Shown: piece after piece, positions 1 to 7,127 of the stretch
How the letters are laid out: each line of letters begins with the position of its first letter
How positions within the stretch are numbered: the stretch's first letter is position 1
Source: Candidatus Eiseniibacteriota bacterium
Lineage (GTDB): Bacteria > Eisenbacteria > RBG-16-71-46 > CAIMUX01 > WJJG01
NCBI GenBank assembly: GCA_016867695.1
Contig: VGIY01000115.1
Span: 1 to 7,862 of the forward strand
Length of the DNA stretch: 7,862 bases
Reading direction: 5' to 3'
The notes under the pieces: model-generated
Seen by the model: only the letters and a program-made list of their open reading frames with translations
Told to the model about the DNA's origin: nothing
Databases searched by the model: none
Translations under genes and position numbers: made by a program

Positions 1-2
1 AC

Positions 3-1166
3 GCCGACAGGGCGCCGATCAACGACGTGCTCCAGATCCTGGCCGCGCGCTCGGGGCTGAACATCGTCACCAGCCCCGAGGTGCAGGGGCGCGAGATCTC
101 CATCCACCTGCGCAACACGCCCTTCGAGGAGGCGCTCAACCTGGTCGTCCGCGCCTCCGGCCTGGGCTACGAGCGCGTCGGCCACTCCATCCTCGTCGCC
201 GACCTCGAGCGCCTGGCCGTGGAGACCGGGCGGATGACGCGCGTCTTCCCGCTGCAGCACGCCTCTGCGCCGGACGTCGCCCAGATGCTGACCGTGCTCG
301 GCCCCGACGTGGCCGCCAACCGCGACGGCAATCGCGTCGTCATGCGCGGCACGCAGTCGGTGCTCGAGGAAGCCGAGCGCATCATCGCCGAGCTCGACCG
401 CAAGCCCCGCCAGGTCCAGCTCCTGGCGCGGCTCGTGGAGGTGAACACGACCGCGCTGCTCGAGCTGGGCGTCAACTGGGAGAAGCTGACCCGCTGGACG
501 ACGATCGTCACCGAGGGCCCGATCGTCTCCAGCCGCGCCGACGCCCTGCCCACGGATCTCGGCTACACCCTGCTCGACGAGACGCACGACTTCTACCGCC
601 AGCGGGAAGCGTTCGAGGTCGCGCTGGAAGCGCTGGTCACCGACGGCACCGCGCGGATCCTCTCCAGCACGAAGATCGTCACGCTGGACGGCAAGCCGGC
701 GGAGATCTTCGCCGGGGAGACCGTGCCGGTCATCATCACCTCGCTGCAGGCGCCCGGCGCCGCCGGCGGGGTGCTCCAGTCCATCCAGCTCGAGAAGATC
801 GACGTCGGCGTGCGGCTCGACATCACGCCGCGGATCACCGACGACGGCTACATCACCGCCCTCGTGCGGCCCGAGGTCTCGCGGATCATCGGCTTCGTCG
901 GCCCGGACAACGACCTGCCGCAGACCTCTACGCGCCGGGCGGCCACCCTCGTGCGCGTCCGCGACGGGCAGAAGATCTACCTCGGCGGGCTGCAGACGGA
1001 GCAGCAGCGCCGCACGGTGAAGAAGGTCCCCCTGCTCGGACACATCCCGCTGCTCGGCTACCTCTTCAGCCACACGCGCAACGAGACGCTGCGCCTCGAT
1101 CTGCTGATCGAGATCACACCGCTCATCGTCACCGACGAGGGCGCGCCCCCCGACGCGGGCGAGTGA
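3..1166 (+). CDS. pilQ: Type IV pilus / type II secretion secretin, C-terminal part (5' end outside window)
   Basis: This is an outer-membrane secretin, which forms the multimeric gated channel through which a type IV pilus or type II substrate crosses the outer membrane. The frame is open from the first bases, so the true start lies upstream; the GTG at 27 falls inside a conserved domain and is unlikely to be the start. Of the 387 visible residues, about 1-70 match a secretin/TonB short N-terminal-type domain (INDVLQILAARSGLNIV, then the LRNTPFEEAL helix). Residues 77-139 resemble a NolW/N1 ring-building domain (FPLQHASAPDVAQML, then VLEEAERIIAELD). Residues 200-375 are the secretin core, with TLDGKPAEIFAGETVPV, a glycine-rich gate-like stretch and the hallmark VPLLGHIPLLGYLF at 342-355. 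Downstream PilT-like and PilD-like genes favour PilQ over GspD, but the missing N-terminus (AMIN or N0 domains) prevents certainty. The secretin assignment is firm; the pilus subtype is inferred. Confidence 0.9.
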   Translation, partial: ADRAPINDVLQILAARSGLNIVTSPEVQGREISIHLRNTPFEEALNLVVRASGLGYERVGHSILVADLERLAVETGRMTRVFPLQHASAPDVAQMLTVLGPDVAANRDGNRVVMRGTQSVLEEAERIIAELDRKPRQVQLLARLVEVNTTALLELGVNWEKLTRWTTIVTEGPIVSSRADALPTDLGYTLLDETHDFYRQREAFEVALEALVTDGTARILSSTKIVTLDGKPAEIFAGETVPVIITSLQAPGAAGGVLQSIQLEKIDVGVRLDITPRITDDGYITALVRPEVSRIIGFVGPDNDLPQTSTRRAATLVRVRDGQKIYLGGLQTEQQRRTVKKVPLLGHIPLLGYLFSHTRNETLRLDLLIEITPLIVTDEGAPPDAGE

Positions 1167-1174
1167 GGCGGGTC

Positions 1175-2239
1175 ATGGACATCGGCGCGATCCTCGAGGA
1201 GGCGGTCCGGCGCCAGGCGTCGGACGTCCTGCTGTCGGCCGGGGCGCCCCCCACCTACCACGTCTTCGGCCGGCTCGAGCGGCACGAGCCGGCCGAGCCG
1301 CTGACGCCGGCGCAGTCGCAGCGCCTCGCCTACGACGTGATGAACGAGGAGCAGCGCAAGCTCTTCGAGCAGAACTGGGAACTCGACCTGGGCTTCCAGT
1401 ACCGCGAGCTCGCCCGCTTCCGGGCGAGCGTCTACCGCCAGCGCGGGACGGTGGCCGCCGTGCTGCGCCTGATCCCGCTGCGCATCCCGCGCTACCCGGA
1501 GATCGGCATCAGCGAGCAGCTGATGGTCCGCCTGCTCGGCATCCCCAACGGGCTCGTCCTGGTGACCGGGCCGACGGGCGCGGGCAAGTCGACGACCGTG
1601 GCCAGCTACCTCCACTACCTCAACACCGAGCATGGCGTCCCCCGGCACATCATCACGATCGAGGACCCGATCGAGTTCCTGCTGCCCTCGCAGGGGTGCG
1701 TGATCGACCAGCGCGAGCTGGGCATCGACACCAAGAACTACGTCATCGGCCTGCGCAGCGCACTGCGCCAGATGCCCCACGTCATCTTCGTCGGCGAGAT
1801 GCGCGACCGGGCGACGATGGAGATCGCCCTGACCGCGGCGGAGACGGGCAACCTGGTCATCAGCACGCTGGCCACGCAGTCGGCGTCGAAGACGATCCAC
1901 CGGATCATCGACGTCTTCCCCGTCGACCATCAGGCGGAGATCCGCGCGCGGCTGGCGCTCGGCCTGCGCGCGGTCTTTTCCCAGGTCCTGCTGCGCCGCG
2001 CCGACGGGCGGGGGCGGATCGCCGCCCGCGAGGTGCTCTTCGCCACCAGCGCGGTGGCCAACCTGATCCGCGAGGGCAAGATCCACCTGCTCAACAACGT
2101 CATCGCCAGCGGCGCGAGCGAGGGCATGGCCCTGCTCGACGACTCGCTGCTGGAGCTCTACCGGCAGAAGCTGATCGGCAAGGCCGACGTGATCTCGCGG
2201 CTGGAGGATCCGCAGAAGGCGAAGCGGATCCTGTCGTGA
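1175..2239 (+). CDS. pilT: PilT-family type IV pilus ATPase with altered His box
   Basis: This is a hexameric secretion ATPase of the PilT/PilU branch, which normally powers pilus retraction from the cytoplasmic face of the inner membrane. ATG 1175 gives 354 residues, a usual PilT length, and has TGAGG six bases upstream. GTG 1163 would overlap the secretin stop and is less likely. The N-terminal PAS-like region has ASDVLLSAGAPP. The ATPase domain has Walker A GPTGAGKST (132-140, K138), an Asp box TIEDPIEF (E163, D164) and Walker B VIFVGEMRD (E208). The C-terminus carries the PilT signature as AVANLIREGK (293-302), then GMALLDDSLLEL. Two positions are odd. The His box reads STLATQSASKTI, with Ala233 where the family has histidine, and AIRNLIRE has lost its arginine (A295). 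The secretin stop codon lies inside the likely ribosome binding site, so translational coupling is probable. A PilU-like or regulatory paralogue is an alternative to a true retraction motor. Confidence 0.92.
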   Translation: MDIGAILEEAVRRQASDVLLSAGAPPTYHVFGRLERHEPAEPLTPAQSQRLAYDVMNEEQRKLFEQNWELDLGFQYRELARFRASVYRQRGTVAAVLRLIPLRIPRYPEIGISEQLMVRLLGIPNGLVLVTGPTGAGKSTTVASYLHYLNTEHGVPRHIITIEDPIEFLLPSQGCVIDQRELGIDTKNYVIGLRSALRQMPHVIFVGEMRDRATMEIALTAAETGNLVISTLATQSASKTIHRIIDVFPVDHQAEIRARLALGLRAVFSQVLLRRADGRGRIAAREVLFATSAVANLIREGKIHLLNNVIASGASEGMALLDDSLLELYRQKLIGKADVISRLEDPQKAKRILS

Positions 2240-2254
2240 GGCGCGCGGCCGGGG

Positions 2255-2263
2255 GGAGGAAGG
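2255..2263 (+). promoter_or_regulatory. Ribosome binding site for the membrane protein gene
   Basis: GGAGGAAGG ends a few bases before ATG 2268, with 8 bases between GGAGG and the start codon. This strong Shine-Dalgarno match selects the 2268 start and the 242-residue frame over the overlapping Arg/Gly/Ala-rich alternative frame that opens two bases later. Confidence 0.8.
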
Positions 2264-2267
2264 CGAC

Positions 2268-2996
2268 ATGTGGCGTGGCCTGTGTCCTCGCTGGCGCCTG
2301 CGCGGCCTGATCGCCGCCTGGGTCGCCTATCGGAAGGAGGCGGCCGGGCGGCTGGGCACCGGCGGGGAGGACTCCGCCGCCGCCGGAGAGCGGCTCCTGC
2401 GCCTCCGGGCGCGGATCGCCCAGCGGCTGCCGCTCCTGACCACCGCGGTGCCCGAGCCGCTGCGCGCCGAGGCCCGGGAGCAGGCGGCGGCGATCACGGA
2501 GATCCTCAACCGGCCGCTCCCCGGCGAGGCGGCCCCCGGGGCCCAGCCCTGGGACTGGGAGGAGTTCGAGAGCCGCTGGCGCGCGCACTTCATCTTTCTG
2601 CACATGCTCCGGGGCGTGCGCCTGGCGACGGCCGGCGCGCCGGCGGCGGGCGGCCTGAGTGTGCCCAACGGCCTGTCGCGTCGCCGCCGGCCGCTGCGGC
2701 TGCCGGGCGCGCGCTGGGCAGGAGGCCTCATCAGGCTCGCGTTGCTGGCCGCCGCGGCCTACATCGTGGCCCGGACGCTGGGTCTGCGCTGGGACACCGC
2801 CGGCCGGTTCGTCCTGGAGCCGCCCGCCGGAGCGGAGGGCTGGGCGCGCAACCTGGGCTTGGCGGTGAAAGGCATCGGGCTCGCCGCGGCGGGCTTGCTG
2901 GCCCCGGTGGTCGCCGCCTACGGGGCGACCGTCACGGTGGTCCTCCTGGCTGTGCTCGGGGTCGCGCTCGTCTGCTGGCGCTACCTGCGCGGGTGA
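2268..2996 (+). CDS. Uncharacterised membrane protein in the pilus operon
   Basis: I do not recognise this 242-residue protein. The N-terminal half is cytosol-like: an Arg-rich start (MWRGLCPRWRLRG), a charged Ala/Arg/Glu region to about residue 80 likely to be helical, and an aromatic patch PWDWEEFESRWRAHF at 94-108 followed by FLHMLRG. An Arg-rich stretch (about 137-150) then leads into a hydrophobic segment at 152-173. A second, long hydrophobic region at 203-237 could be one long or two short helices, and the protein ends WRYLRG. Positive charges before the first membrane segment suggest a cytoplasmic N-terminus. It starts 28 bases after the ATPase stop with a strong ribosome binding site, and the lipoprotein gene begins 43 bases after its end, so it is probably made with the pilus machinery. 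A role as inner-membrane assembly or anchoring factor is a guess from position only; no catalytic motif is visible. Confidence 0.72.
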   Translation: MWRGLCPRWRLRGLIAAWVAYRKEAAGRLGTGGEDSAAAGERLLRLRARIAQRLPLLTTAVPEPLRAEAREQAAAITEILNRPLPGEAAPGAQPWDWEEFESRWRAHFIFLHMLRGVRLATAGAPAAGGLSVPNGLSRRRRPLRLPGARWAGGLIRLALLAAAAYIVARTLGLRWDTAGRFVLEPPAGAEGWARNLGLAVKGIGLAAAGLLAPVVAAYGATVTVVLLAVLGVALVCWRYLRG

Positions 2997-3026
2997 GATC
3001 GGGGGACCGGAGGGCGGGCGTGAAAC

Positions 3027-3034
3027 GGGAGGAA
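3027..3034 (+). promoter_or_regulatory. Ribosome binding site for the Big-1 lipoprotein gene
   Basis: GGGAGGAA lies upstream of ATG 3040, with seven bases between GGAGG and the start codon. It fixes the start that begins with a well-formed signal peptide. Confidence 0.78.
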
Positions 3035-3039
3035 CGGCG

Positions 3040-5817
3040 ATGAGAACGACCATGCTGGCTCTGGCCGCGCTGCTCGTGGCGATCGGCCTCGGCTTCGGCT
3101 GCGAAAAGGACTCGGACAAGGACCGGCCCGACGACCCGTCGGGAAGGGGCGGCGTGCCCGACTCCCTGGTTCTCGCCCGCGTCTTCCCCCCGCTGCCGGC
3201 CAGCGGCGAGGACGAAGTCGCCGTCTACGCCACCGTGGTCGACGCCGGCGGGCGCGGGCTGAAGGACATCGGCGTGCGCTTCACGACGAGCCACGGGGCG
3301 ATCGGGCCCTTCGCCACGACCGACACGCGCGGCGTCGCCCAGACCACGCTGACCAGCGCCGCCTCGACCGAGGACCTGCTGGCCACGGTGACCGCGCGAG
3401 CGGCGGCGGACACGAGCGCCTCCGCGCTCAGCGCCTCCGCGCCCGCGGGGATGGGCGGCGGGGCCGAGGAGCGAAGCGGCGATCGTGGAGCGGCTCTCGA
3501 CCGGGCCGGCCGGGCTTCCGAGCCGGACGCCGCGGCCGCGCAGGTCGTTCTCTCACGCAAGCCGGTGGACCCGGAGGCGCTCGCCCTGTTGCGCGCGGCG
3601 GAGGGCGGCGGTGTGCCCGCGCTGCCGCTGCAGACCGGTTCCTGGGTCACCGTCGCCGACCAGGCGGTCGTGCCGATGACCGGGTTGACGCTGGCCGTGA
3701 CGGCGCAGCCGGCGACGATCCCCGCCGACGGGATGAGCGAGAGCCGCGTGGTCGCCTCGCTGCTCGAGACGACCCGCCGCGTCCCGTTGCCCGGCAGGGA
3801 TGTGCGCTTCGGCGCCACCGCCGGCGTGATCGCCGGGCGCGTCCGCACCGACGACTCCGGCCTGGCCGCGGCCGCGTTGACCGCCGCCCCGGGCGAGAGC
3901 GGAGCCGAGGTGACGGCCTACTTCGGCCCGGAGCTCCACGCCTCGACCGCCGTCGCCTTCAGCGCCTTGATGCTGGAGCTCTCCGCCGGGACGGCCACGC
4001 TCTTCGCCGACGGCCAGGCGCAGACCCCGATCCGAGCGAGCCTGCGCACGGCGGAAAACAACCCGGTGCCCGGGGCGCGCATCGACTTCGCGACCACGCT
4101 GGGCACGATCCCCTCGCCCGGGACGACCGGCGCCGACGGCGTCGCGACCGCGATGCTGACCGCCGGCGAAGCGACGGGCCGGGCCCTCGTCACCGCCCGC
4201 TTCGGCCGGGCGCCCGCCCGCTCGCTGGAGATCGACTTCGTCGCCCCGCCCGAGACGGCGACGCTGCTGCTGGCCGCCGACCCGCCCGCGCTGCCCGCCG
4301 ACGGCGCCAGCCGGTCGACGATCACGGCGACGGCACTAGACGCCGGCGGGGATCCGATGCCCGACGGGACGGTCGTCGACTTCAGCATCGTCTCCGGCAG
4401 CGGGCAGCTCATCTCGCCCGCGGCCATGACCGAAGGGGGCGCCGCGCGAACGACCTTCGTCGCCGGCGCGATCGCCGGCCCGACCCGCGTCCTCGCCTCA
4501 TCGGGCGCCGCGGAGGGCCTCGTCACGCTGCCCCTCACCCCCTCCGGCGTCGGCGGGATCGCGCTCTCCGCCGACCGGGCGTCCATCCTGGCCGACGGGA
4601 TCGAGCTGGCGACGCTCACCGCCGTCGTGATCGACGCGCTGGGCAACCCGGTTGCCCCCGGCACCACGGTCCAGTTCGCGACCTCTCTGGGGGCGCTGGA
4701 GCAGGCGCAGCCGACGGACGGGGCGGGTGTCGCCACCGTGCGGCTGCGGGCCGAGCGCTTCGTCACCGGCACGGCCCGGGTGACTGCCGCCGCCGGGGGC
4801 TTCCAGGCGATGGCTGACGTCGCCTGCGTCTCCGAGGAGGCGGCGCACATCGTCGCCGTCAGCGTCGAACCGCCGGTGATCGGCGTCCGCGGCTCGGGCG
4901 ACGCCGAGACGGCGACGATCGTCTTCGAGGTCCGCGACCGCAACGGGATCCCGGTGGATCAGGGCAACGGAGTCACCGTCGCCTTCGAGATCCTCGCCGG
5001 CGGCACCGACGCCGCCGTCCACCCGGCGAGCGTGTGGACCAACGCCCGCGGTCGGGCGGCGGCGACGGTCAGCGCGGGGACGATCTCGGGCACCGTCGAG
5101 GTGCGGGCGACGAGCGCCGCGCTGGCCAGCGAGCCGATCCGCGTGTCGATCCATGGCGGCCTGCCCGATGCGGACCACTTCGCCATCGCTTTCGAGAAGG
5201 TGAACGTGGCCGGACTCGTTTACGCCGGCCTGGAGGACCGCGTCACGGCCTATGTCGGCGACCGCTACGGCAACCCGGTGCCCCTCGGCACGCGCGTCTG
5301 GTTCCAGGCGGAGTTCGGCCTCGTCCAGGGCAGCGACGACACCGACGAACTGGGCGAAGCGGCCGTGACGGCGGTGACCGCGGCCCCCTTCCCCCCGATC
5401 CCGGGCGGAGACGGGCTGGTGCGCATCACCGCCCAGACGGTCGGGTCGGAGGGAGAGGATCTGATCGCGTACGGGCACATCCTCTGGTCAGGGCCGACGA
5501 TCCTCGAGATCCTCTCCCCCGCGTCCCTGGATATCCCCAACGGCGGCTCGGCCTACGTCGAGTATCGCGTGCGCGACGCCAACTTCAATCCGCTCACCGC
5601 CGGCACCGCGATCACCGTCGCCGCCACCGCGGGCACGCTGGTCGGCGACGTCAACATCATCCTGCCCGACGCGCAGAGCTCGGCATACACGACCTTCACC
5701 GCCGTCCTGGTGGACGACGATCCGGCCACCGACGAGGCCCGCCCCGTCTGGGTGACCATTCAGGTCGCCAGCCAGAACGGCAACCGCTCCGCCCTCCTGG
5801 GCGGAACGATCCGCTAG
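3040..5817 (+). CDS. Predicted lipoprotein with about eight Big-1 (invasin-type) Ig-like domains
   Basis: This 925-residue exported protein probably acts at the cell surface or in the periplasm as a rod-like spacer or adhesin. Residues 1-21 form a signal peptide (MRTTMLALAALLVAIGLGFGC). Cys21 followed by charged EKDSDKD indicates a lipoprotein, though GFGC is an imperfect lipobox. Big-1-like repeats start near residues 41, 214, 311, 407, 505, 602, 714 and 820. Their shared pattern is (P)ADG near the front, a D..GNPVP-type turn, a V.F....G strand and a DG.A..TLTA-type strand; the last three are more divergent. Residues about 126-213 are an Ala/Gly-rich linker separating domains 1 and 2. The only cysteines are C21 and C596. 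No transmembrane beta-barrel or LysM domain is seen, so it is not a complete intimin or inverse autotransporter. The gene lies between the membrane protein and the prepilin peptidase, which starts two bases after its stop. Big-1 family and export are well supported; attachment to the pilus is inference. Confidence 0.88.
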   Translation: MRTTMLALAALLVAIGLGFGCEKDSDKDRPDDPSGRGGVPDSLVLARVFPPLPASGEDEVAVYATVVDAGGRGLKDIGVRFTTSHGAIGPFATTDTRGVAQTTLTSAASTEDLLATVTARAAADTSASALSASAPAGMGGGAEERSGDRGAALDRAGRASEPDAAAAQVVLSRKPVDPEALALLRAAEGGGVPALPLQTGSWVTVADQAVVPMTGLTLAVTAQPATIPADGMSESRVVASLLETTRRVPLPGRDVRFGATAGVIAGRVRTDDSGLAAAALTAAPGESGAEVTAYFGPELHASTAVAFSALMLELSAGTATLFADGQAQTPIRASLRTAENNPVPGARIDFATTLGTIPSPGTTGADGVATAMLTAGEATGRALVTARFGRAPARSLEIDFVAPPETATLLLAADPPALPADGASRSTITATALDAGGDPMPDGTVVDFSIVSGSGQLISPAAMTEGGAARTTFVAGAIAGPTRVLASSGAAEGLVTLPLTPSGVGGIALSADRASILADGIELATLTAVVIDALGNPVAPGTTVQFATSLGALEQAQPTDGAGVATVRLRAERFVTGTARVTAAAGGFQAMADVACVSEEAAHIVAVSVEPPVIGVRGSGDAETATIVFEVRDRNGIPVDQGNGVTVAFEILAGGTDAAVHPASVWTNARGRAAATVSAGTISGTVEVRATSAALASEPIRVSIHGGLPDADHFAIAFEKVNVAGLVYAGLEDRVTAYVGDRYGNPVPLGTRVWFQAEFGLVQGSDDTDELGEAAVTAVTAAPFPPIPGGDGLVRITAQTVGSEGEDLIAYGHILWSGPTILEILSPASLDIPNGGSAYVEYRVRDANFNPLTAGTAITVAATAGTLVGDVNIILPDAQSSAYTTFTAVLVDDDPATDEARPVWVTIQVASQNGNRSALLGGTIR

Positions 5818-5819
5818 CG

Positions 5820-6614
5820 ATGCCCGACTGGCTGGCGGGCGTGCCGGGGCTGCCGGCCGCGTTGGGCGTCCTGGGGCTCATCCTGGGGAGCTTCCTCAAT
5901 GTCGTCATCCAGCGGCTGCCGCGCGACGAGTCGCTCTGGCGGCCGCGCTCGCGCTGCCCGCGCTGCCGGCGCGCGCTGGCCGCGGGCGACAACCTGCCGC
6001 TGGCGAGCTACCTCATCCTGCGCGGGCGCTGCCGGCACTGCCGCGCGCCGATTCCGCTGCGCTACCCGATCGTCGAGATGCTCGGCGCGCTCGCCCTGCC
6101 GGCGGCGGCCCTCGCCTCGGCGTCCCCGGTCGCGGCCGCCGTGCGCGGCGCGTTCCTGCTCGCGCTCATCGCCGTCGCCTTCATCGACCTGGAGCACCAG
6201 ATCATCCCCGACGAGATCAGCCTGCCCGGGCTAGCGGCGGGGCTCCTCGCCGCGCCGCTGATCGGGGTGCCACGCGGCGAAGCGGCGATCGGCGCGGTCG
6301 CCGGCGCCGGCGGCCTGCTCCTCGTCGCCCTCGGCTACCGCCTCGTCCGCCGCCGCGAGGGCATGGGCATGGGCGACGTCAAGCTGGCGGCGATGCTCGG
6401 CGCCTTCCTCGGCTGGAGGGGGCTCGTCGTCAGCGTCCTCGGCGGCTCGCTGCTCGGCTCGGCGTGCGGCCTCGTGCTCCTCGCCCGCGGGCGGGCGAGC
6501 GGACGCACGCCGCTGCCGTTCGGGACCTTCCTCGCCGCCGCCGCGGCCGCCGTGGCGCTCGCCGGGCCGGCGATCCATGCCCGGCTCGAGACCCTCCTCA
6601 TCGGACCCCGCTGA
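5820..6614 (+). CDS. pilD: Prepilin peptidase / N-methyltransferase (type 4 prepilin peptidase)
   Basis: This inner-membrane aspartic peptidase cuts the leader of type IV prepilins or pseudopilins and N-methylates the new N-terminus. The 264-residue length is typical of the family. The N-terminal methyltransferase-type domain has GSFLNVVIQRLP and a zinc-binding CPRC...CRHC pair (C46, C49, C71, C74). Both catalytic aspartates are present: D123 in FIDLEHQIIPDE and D186 in GMGMGDVK. Several hydrophobic membrane helices follow, including LLLVALGYRLV, LVVSVLGGSLLGSACGLVLL and the Ala-rich segment near the C-terminus. ATG 5820 lies two bases after the lipoprotein stop and has only a weak distant GGCGGA upstream, so translation is probably coupled to the preceding gene. 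The same reading frame is open for hundreds of bases upstream, but that part only shadows the lipoprotein gene. It is the last gene of the operon. PilD and GspO cannot be distinguished from sequence alone; the pilus context favours PilD. Confidence 0.95.
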   Translation: MPDWLAGVPGLPAALGVLGLILGSFLNVVIQRLPRDESLWRPRSRCPRCRRALAAGDNLPLASYLILRGRCRHCRAPIPLRYPIVEMLGALALPAAALASASPVAAAVRGAFLLALIAVAFIDLEHQIIPDEISLPGLAAGLLAAPLIGVPRGEAAIGAVAGAGGLLLVALGYRLVRRREGMGMGDVKLAAMLGAFLGWRGLVVSVLGGSLLGSACGLVLLARGRASGRTPLPFGTFLAAAAAAVALAGPAIHARLETLLIGPR

Positions 6615-6665
6615 GAGCGGCGGGGCGACAGATCGACGGAAACCACCGAGCTGTACAAACCATGT

Positions 6666-6692
6666 CGCACAGAGCGCGCACATGTCTGTGCG
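6666..6692. repeat. 8-bp inverted repeat (stem-loop or operator candidate) after the operon
   Basis: CGCACAGA at 6666-6673 is the reverse complement of TCTGTGCG at 6685-6692, with an 11-base loop. It begins 51 bases after the pilD stop. CATGTC occurs at 6661-6666 and again at 6681-6686, exactly 20 bases apart and overlapping the arms. There is no following T-run, so a Rho-independent terminator is not well supported; an RNA 3'-end stabiliser or a protein-binding operator is possible. Confidence 0.45.
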
Positions 6693-6836
6693 CAACCCGC
6701 TCCGCTGCCCCGCTTCCCCGTGCGGCCGGGTCTTCGCCGCTTCACCCGCGCTTCCCGTATGGTTCTGTGTGGTGCGGGATAGCGCAAGAGCGCGGCGCGA
6801 GCGCGCGTCGTTTATCGTGTGAAGCTCCGCTTACGG

Positions 6837-6866
6837 TTGACGCTGTCCCCCCGCGCGCCGTACACT
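6837..6866 (+). promoter_or_regulatory. Sigma70-like promoter for the exported repeat protein gene
   Basis: TTGACG at 6837-6842 matches the -35 consensus at five of six positions. TACACT at 6861-6866 matches the -10 consensus at four of six. The spacer is 18 bp. Transcription would start near 6873, leaving about 255 nt of leader before the 7128 start codon. It is the best promoter match I see in the gap and faces the downstream gene. The sigma factor preferences of this organism are unknown. Confidence 0.55.
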
Positions 6867-7112
6867 GTAGCTCGCCTGGCGAAGTTCCTACAGCGATGGA
6901 CGACTGTGGCGATCAGCGCGACGATCGTGATGGACGCTCAAGACCCGAGGCACCTGCCCCGAGGCGTCTCCCGTGCTCCTCCCGCCGGCTCCCTGAGCCC
7001 GAGCCGTTGATCGCCGCCCAACCGTTCGCCGAGCAGGAAAGGGCGTCGGGTCGACGGCGGGCGAAGGCTCCCGAGACCTCGCTCCCAGTGAATGTGCCCC
7101 GACAACCGCAAT

Positions 7113-7120
7113 GGAGGAGG
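7113..7120 (+). promoter_or_regulatory. Ribosome binding site for the exported repeat protein gene
   Basis: GGAGGAGG lies just upstream of ATG 7128, with 7 to 10 bases between the core and the start. The start it selects begins directly with a signal peptide. Confidence 0.8.
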
Positions 7121-7127
7121 GTTGGTC

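Larger units (their letters stand above)
6615..7127 (+). other. Intergenic region of about 510 bases with no convincing gene
   Basis: This stretch separates the pilus operon from the next gene. It contains an inverted repeat at 6666-6692, a sigma70-like promoter at 6837-6866 and a likely untranslated leader of about 250 nt running to the 7128 start. Short open frames cross it, but none has a ribosome binding site, a recognisable product or clean boundaries; one starting near 6819 would overlap the promoter. There is no clear intrinsic terminator with a T-run after the operon, and I see no tRNA-like structure. Confidence 0.7.

Noticed and set aside
1163..1174. Alternative GTG start for the ATPase overlapping the secretin stop
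   Set aside because: The ATG at 1175 has better spacing from TGAGG and gives the usual PilT N-terminus; the GTG adds four residues with no support.
1058..2269. Long minus-strand open frame opposite the ATPase gene
   Set aside because: It is antisense to a gene with clear PilT motifs; the translation is Asp/Arg/Ala-rich with no family pattern, as expected from high-GC shadow frames.
2270..3043. Alternative + strand frame over the membrane protein gene
   Set aside because: It is slightly longer but Arg/Gly/Ala-rich and lacks hydrophobic segments; the ribosome binding site and membrane helices support the frame starting at 2268.
2100..3119. Minus-strand open frame opposite the membrane protein gene
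   Set aside because: The product is Pro/Arg/Gly/Gln-rich low complexity, has no clear start signal, and overlaps the ends of three coherent + strand genes.
5034..5819. Open frame extending upstream of the prepilin peptidase
   Set aside because: It is a +2 shadow of the Big-1 gene; the family homology begins only at the methionine at 5820.
6782..6815. GC-rich stem followed by GTCGTTTA as a terminator candidate
   Set aside because: The stem is built from self-complementary GCGC runs and the T-tract is only three bases long.
6986..7006. Alternative hairpins formed by GGCTC with two GAGCC copies in the leader
   Set aside because: The stems are only five or six base pairs with no T-run, and are easily found by chance in such GC-rich sequence.
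6819..7010. Possible small gene in the intergenic region (GTG start)
   Set aside because: It has no ribosome binding site, overlaps the predicted promoter and has an Arg-rich product with no recognisable features.
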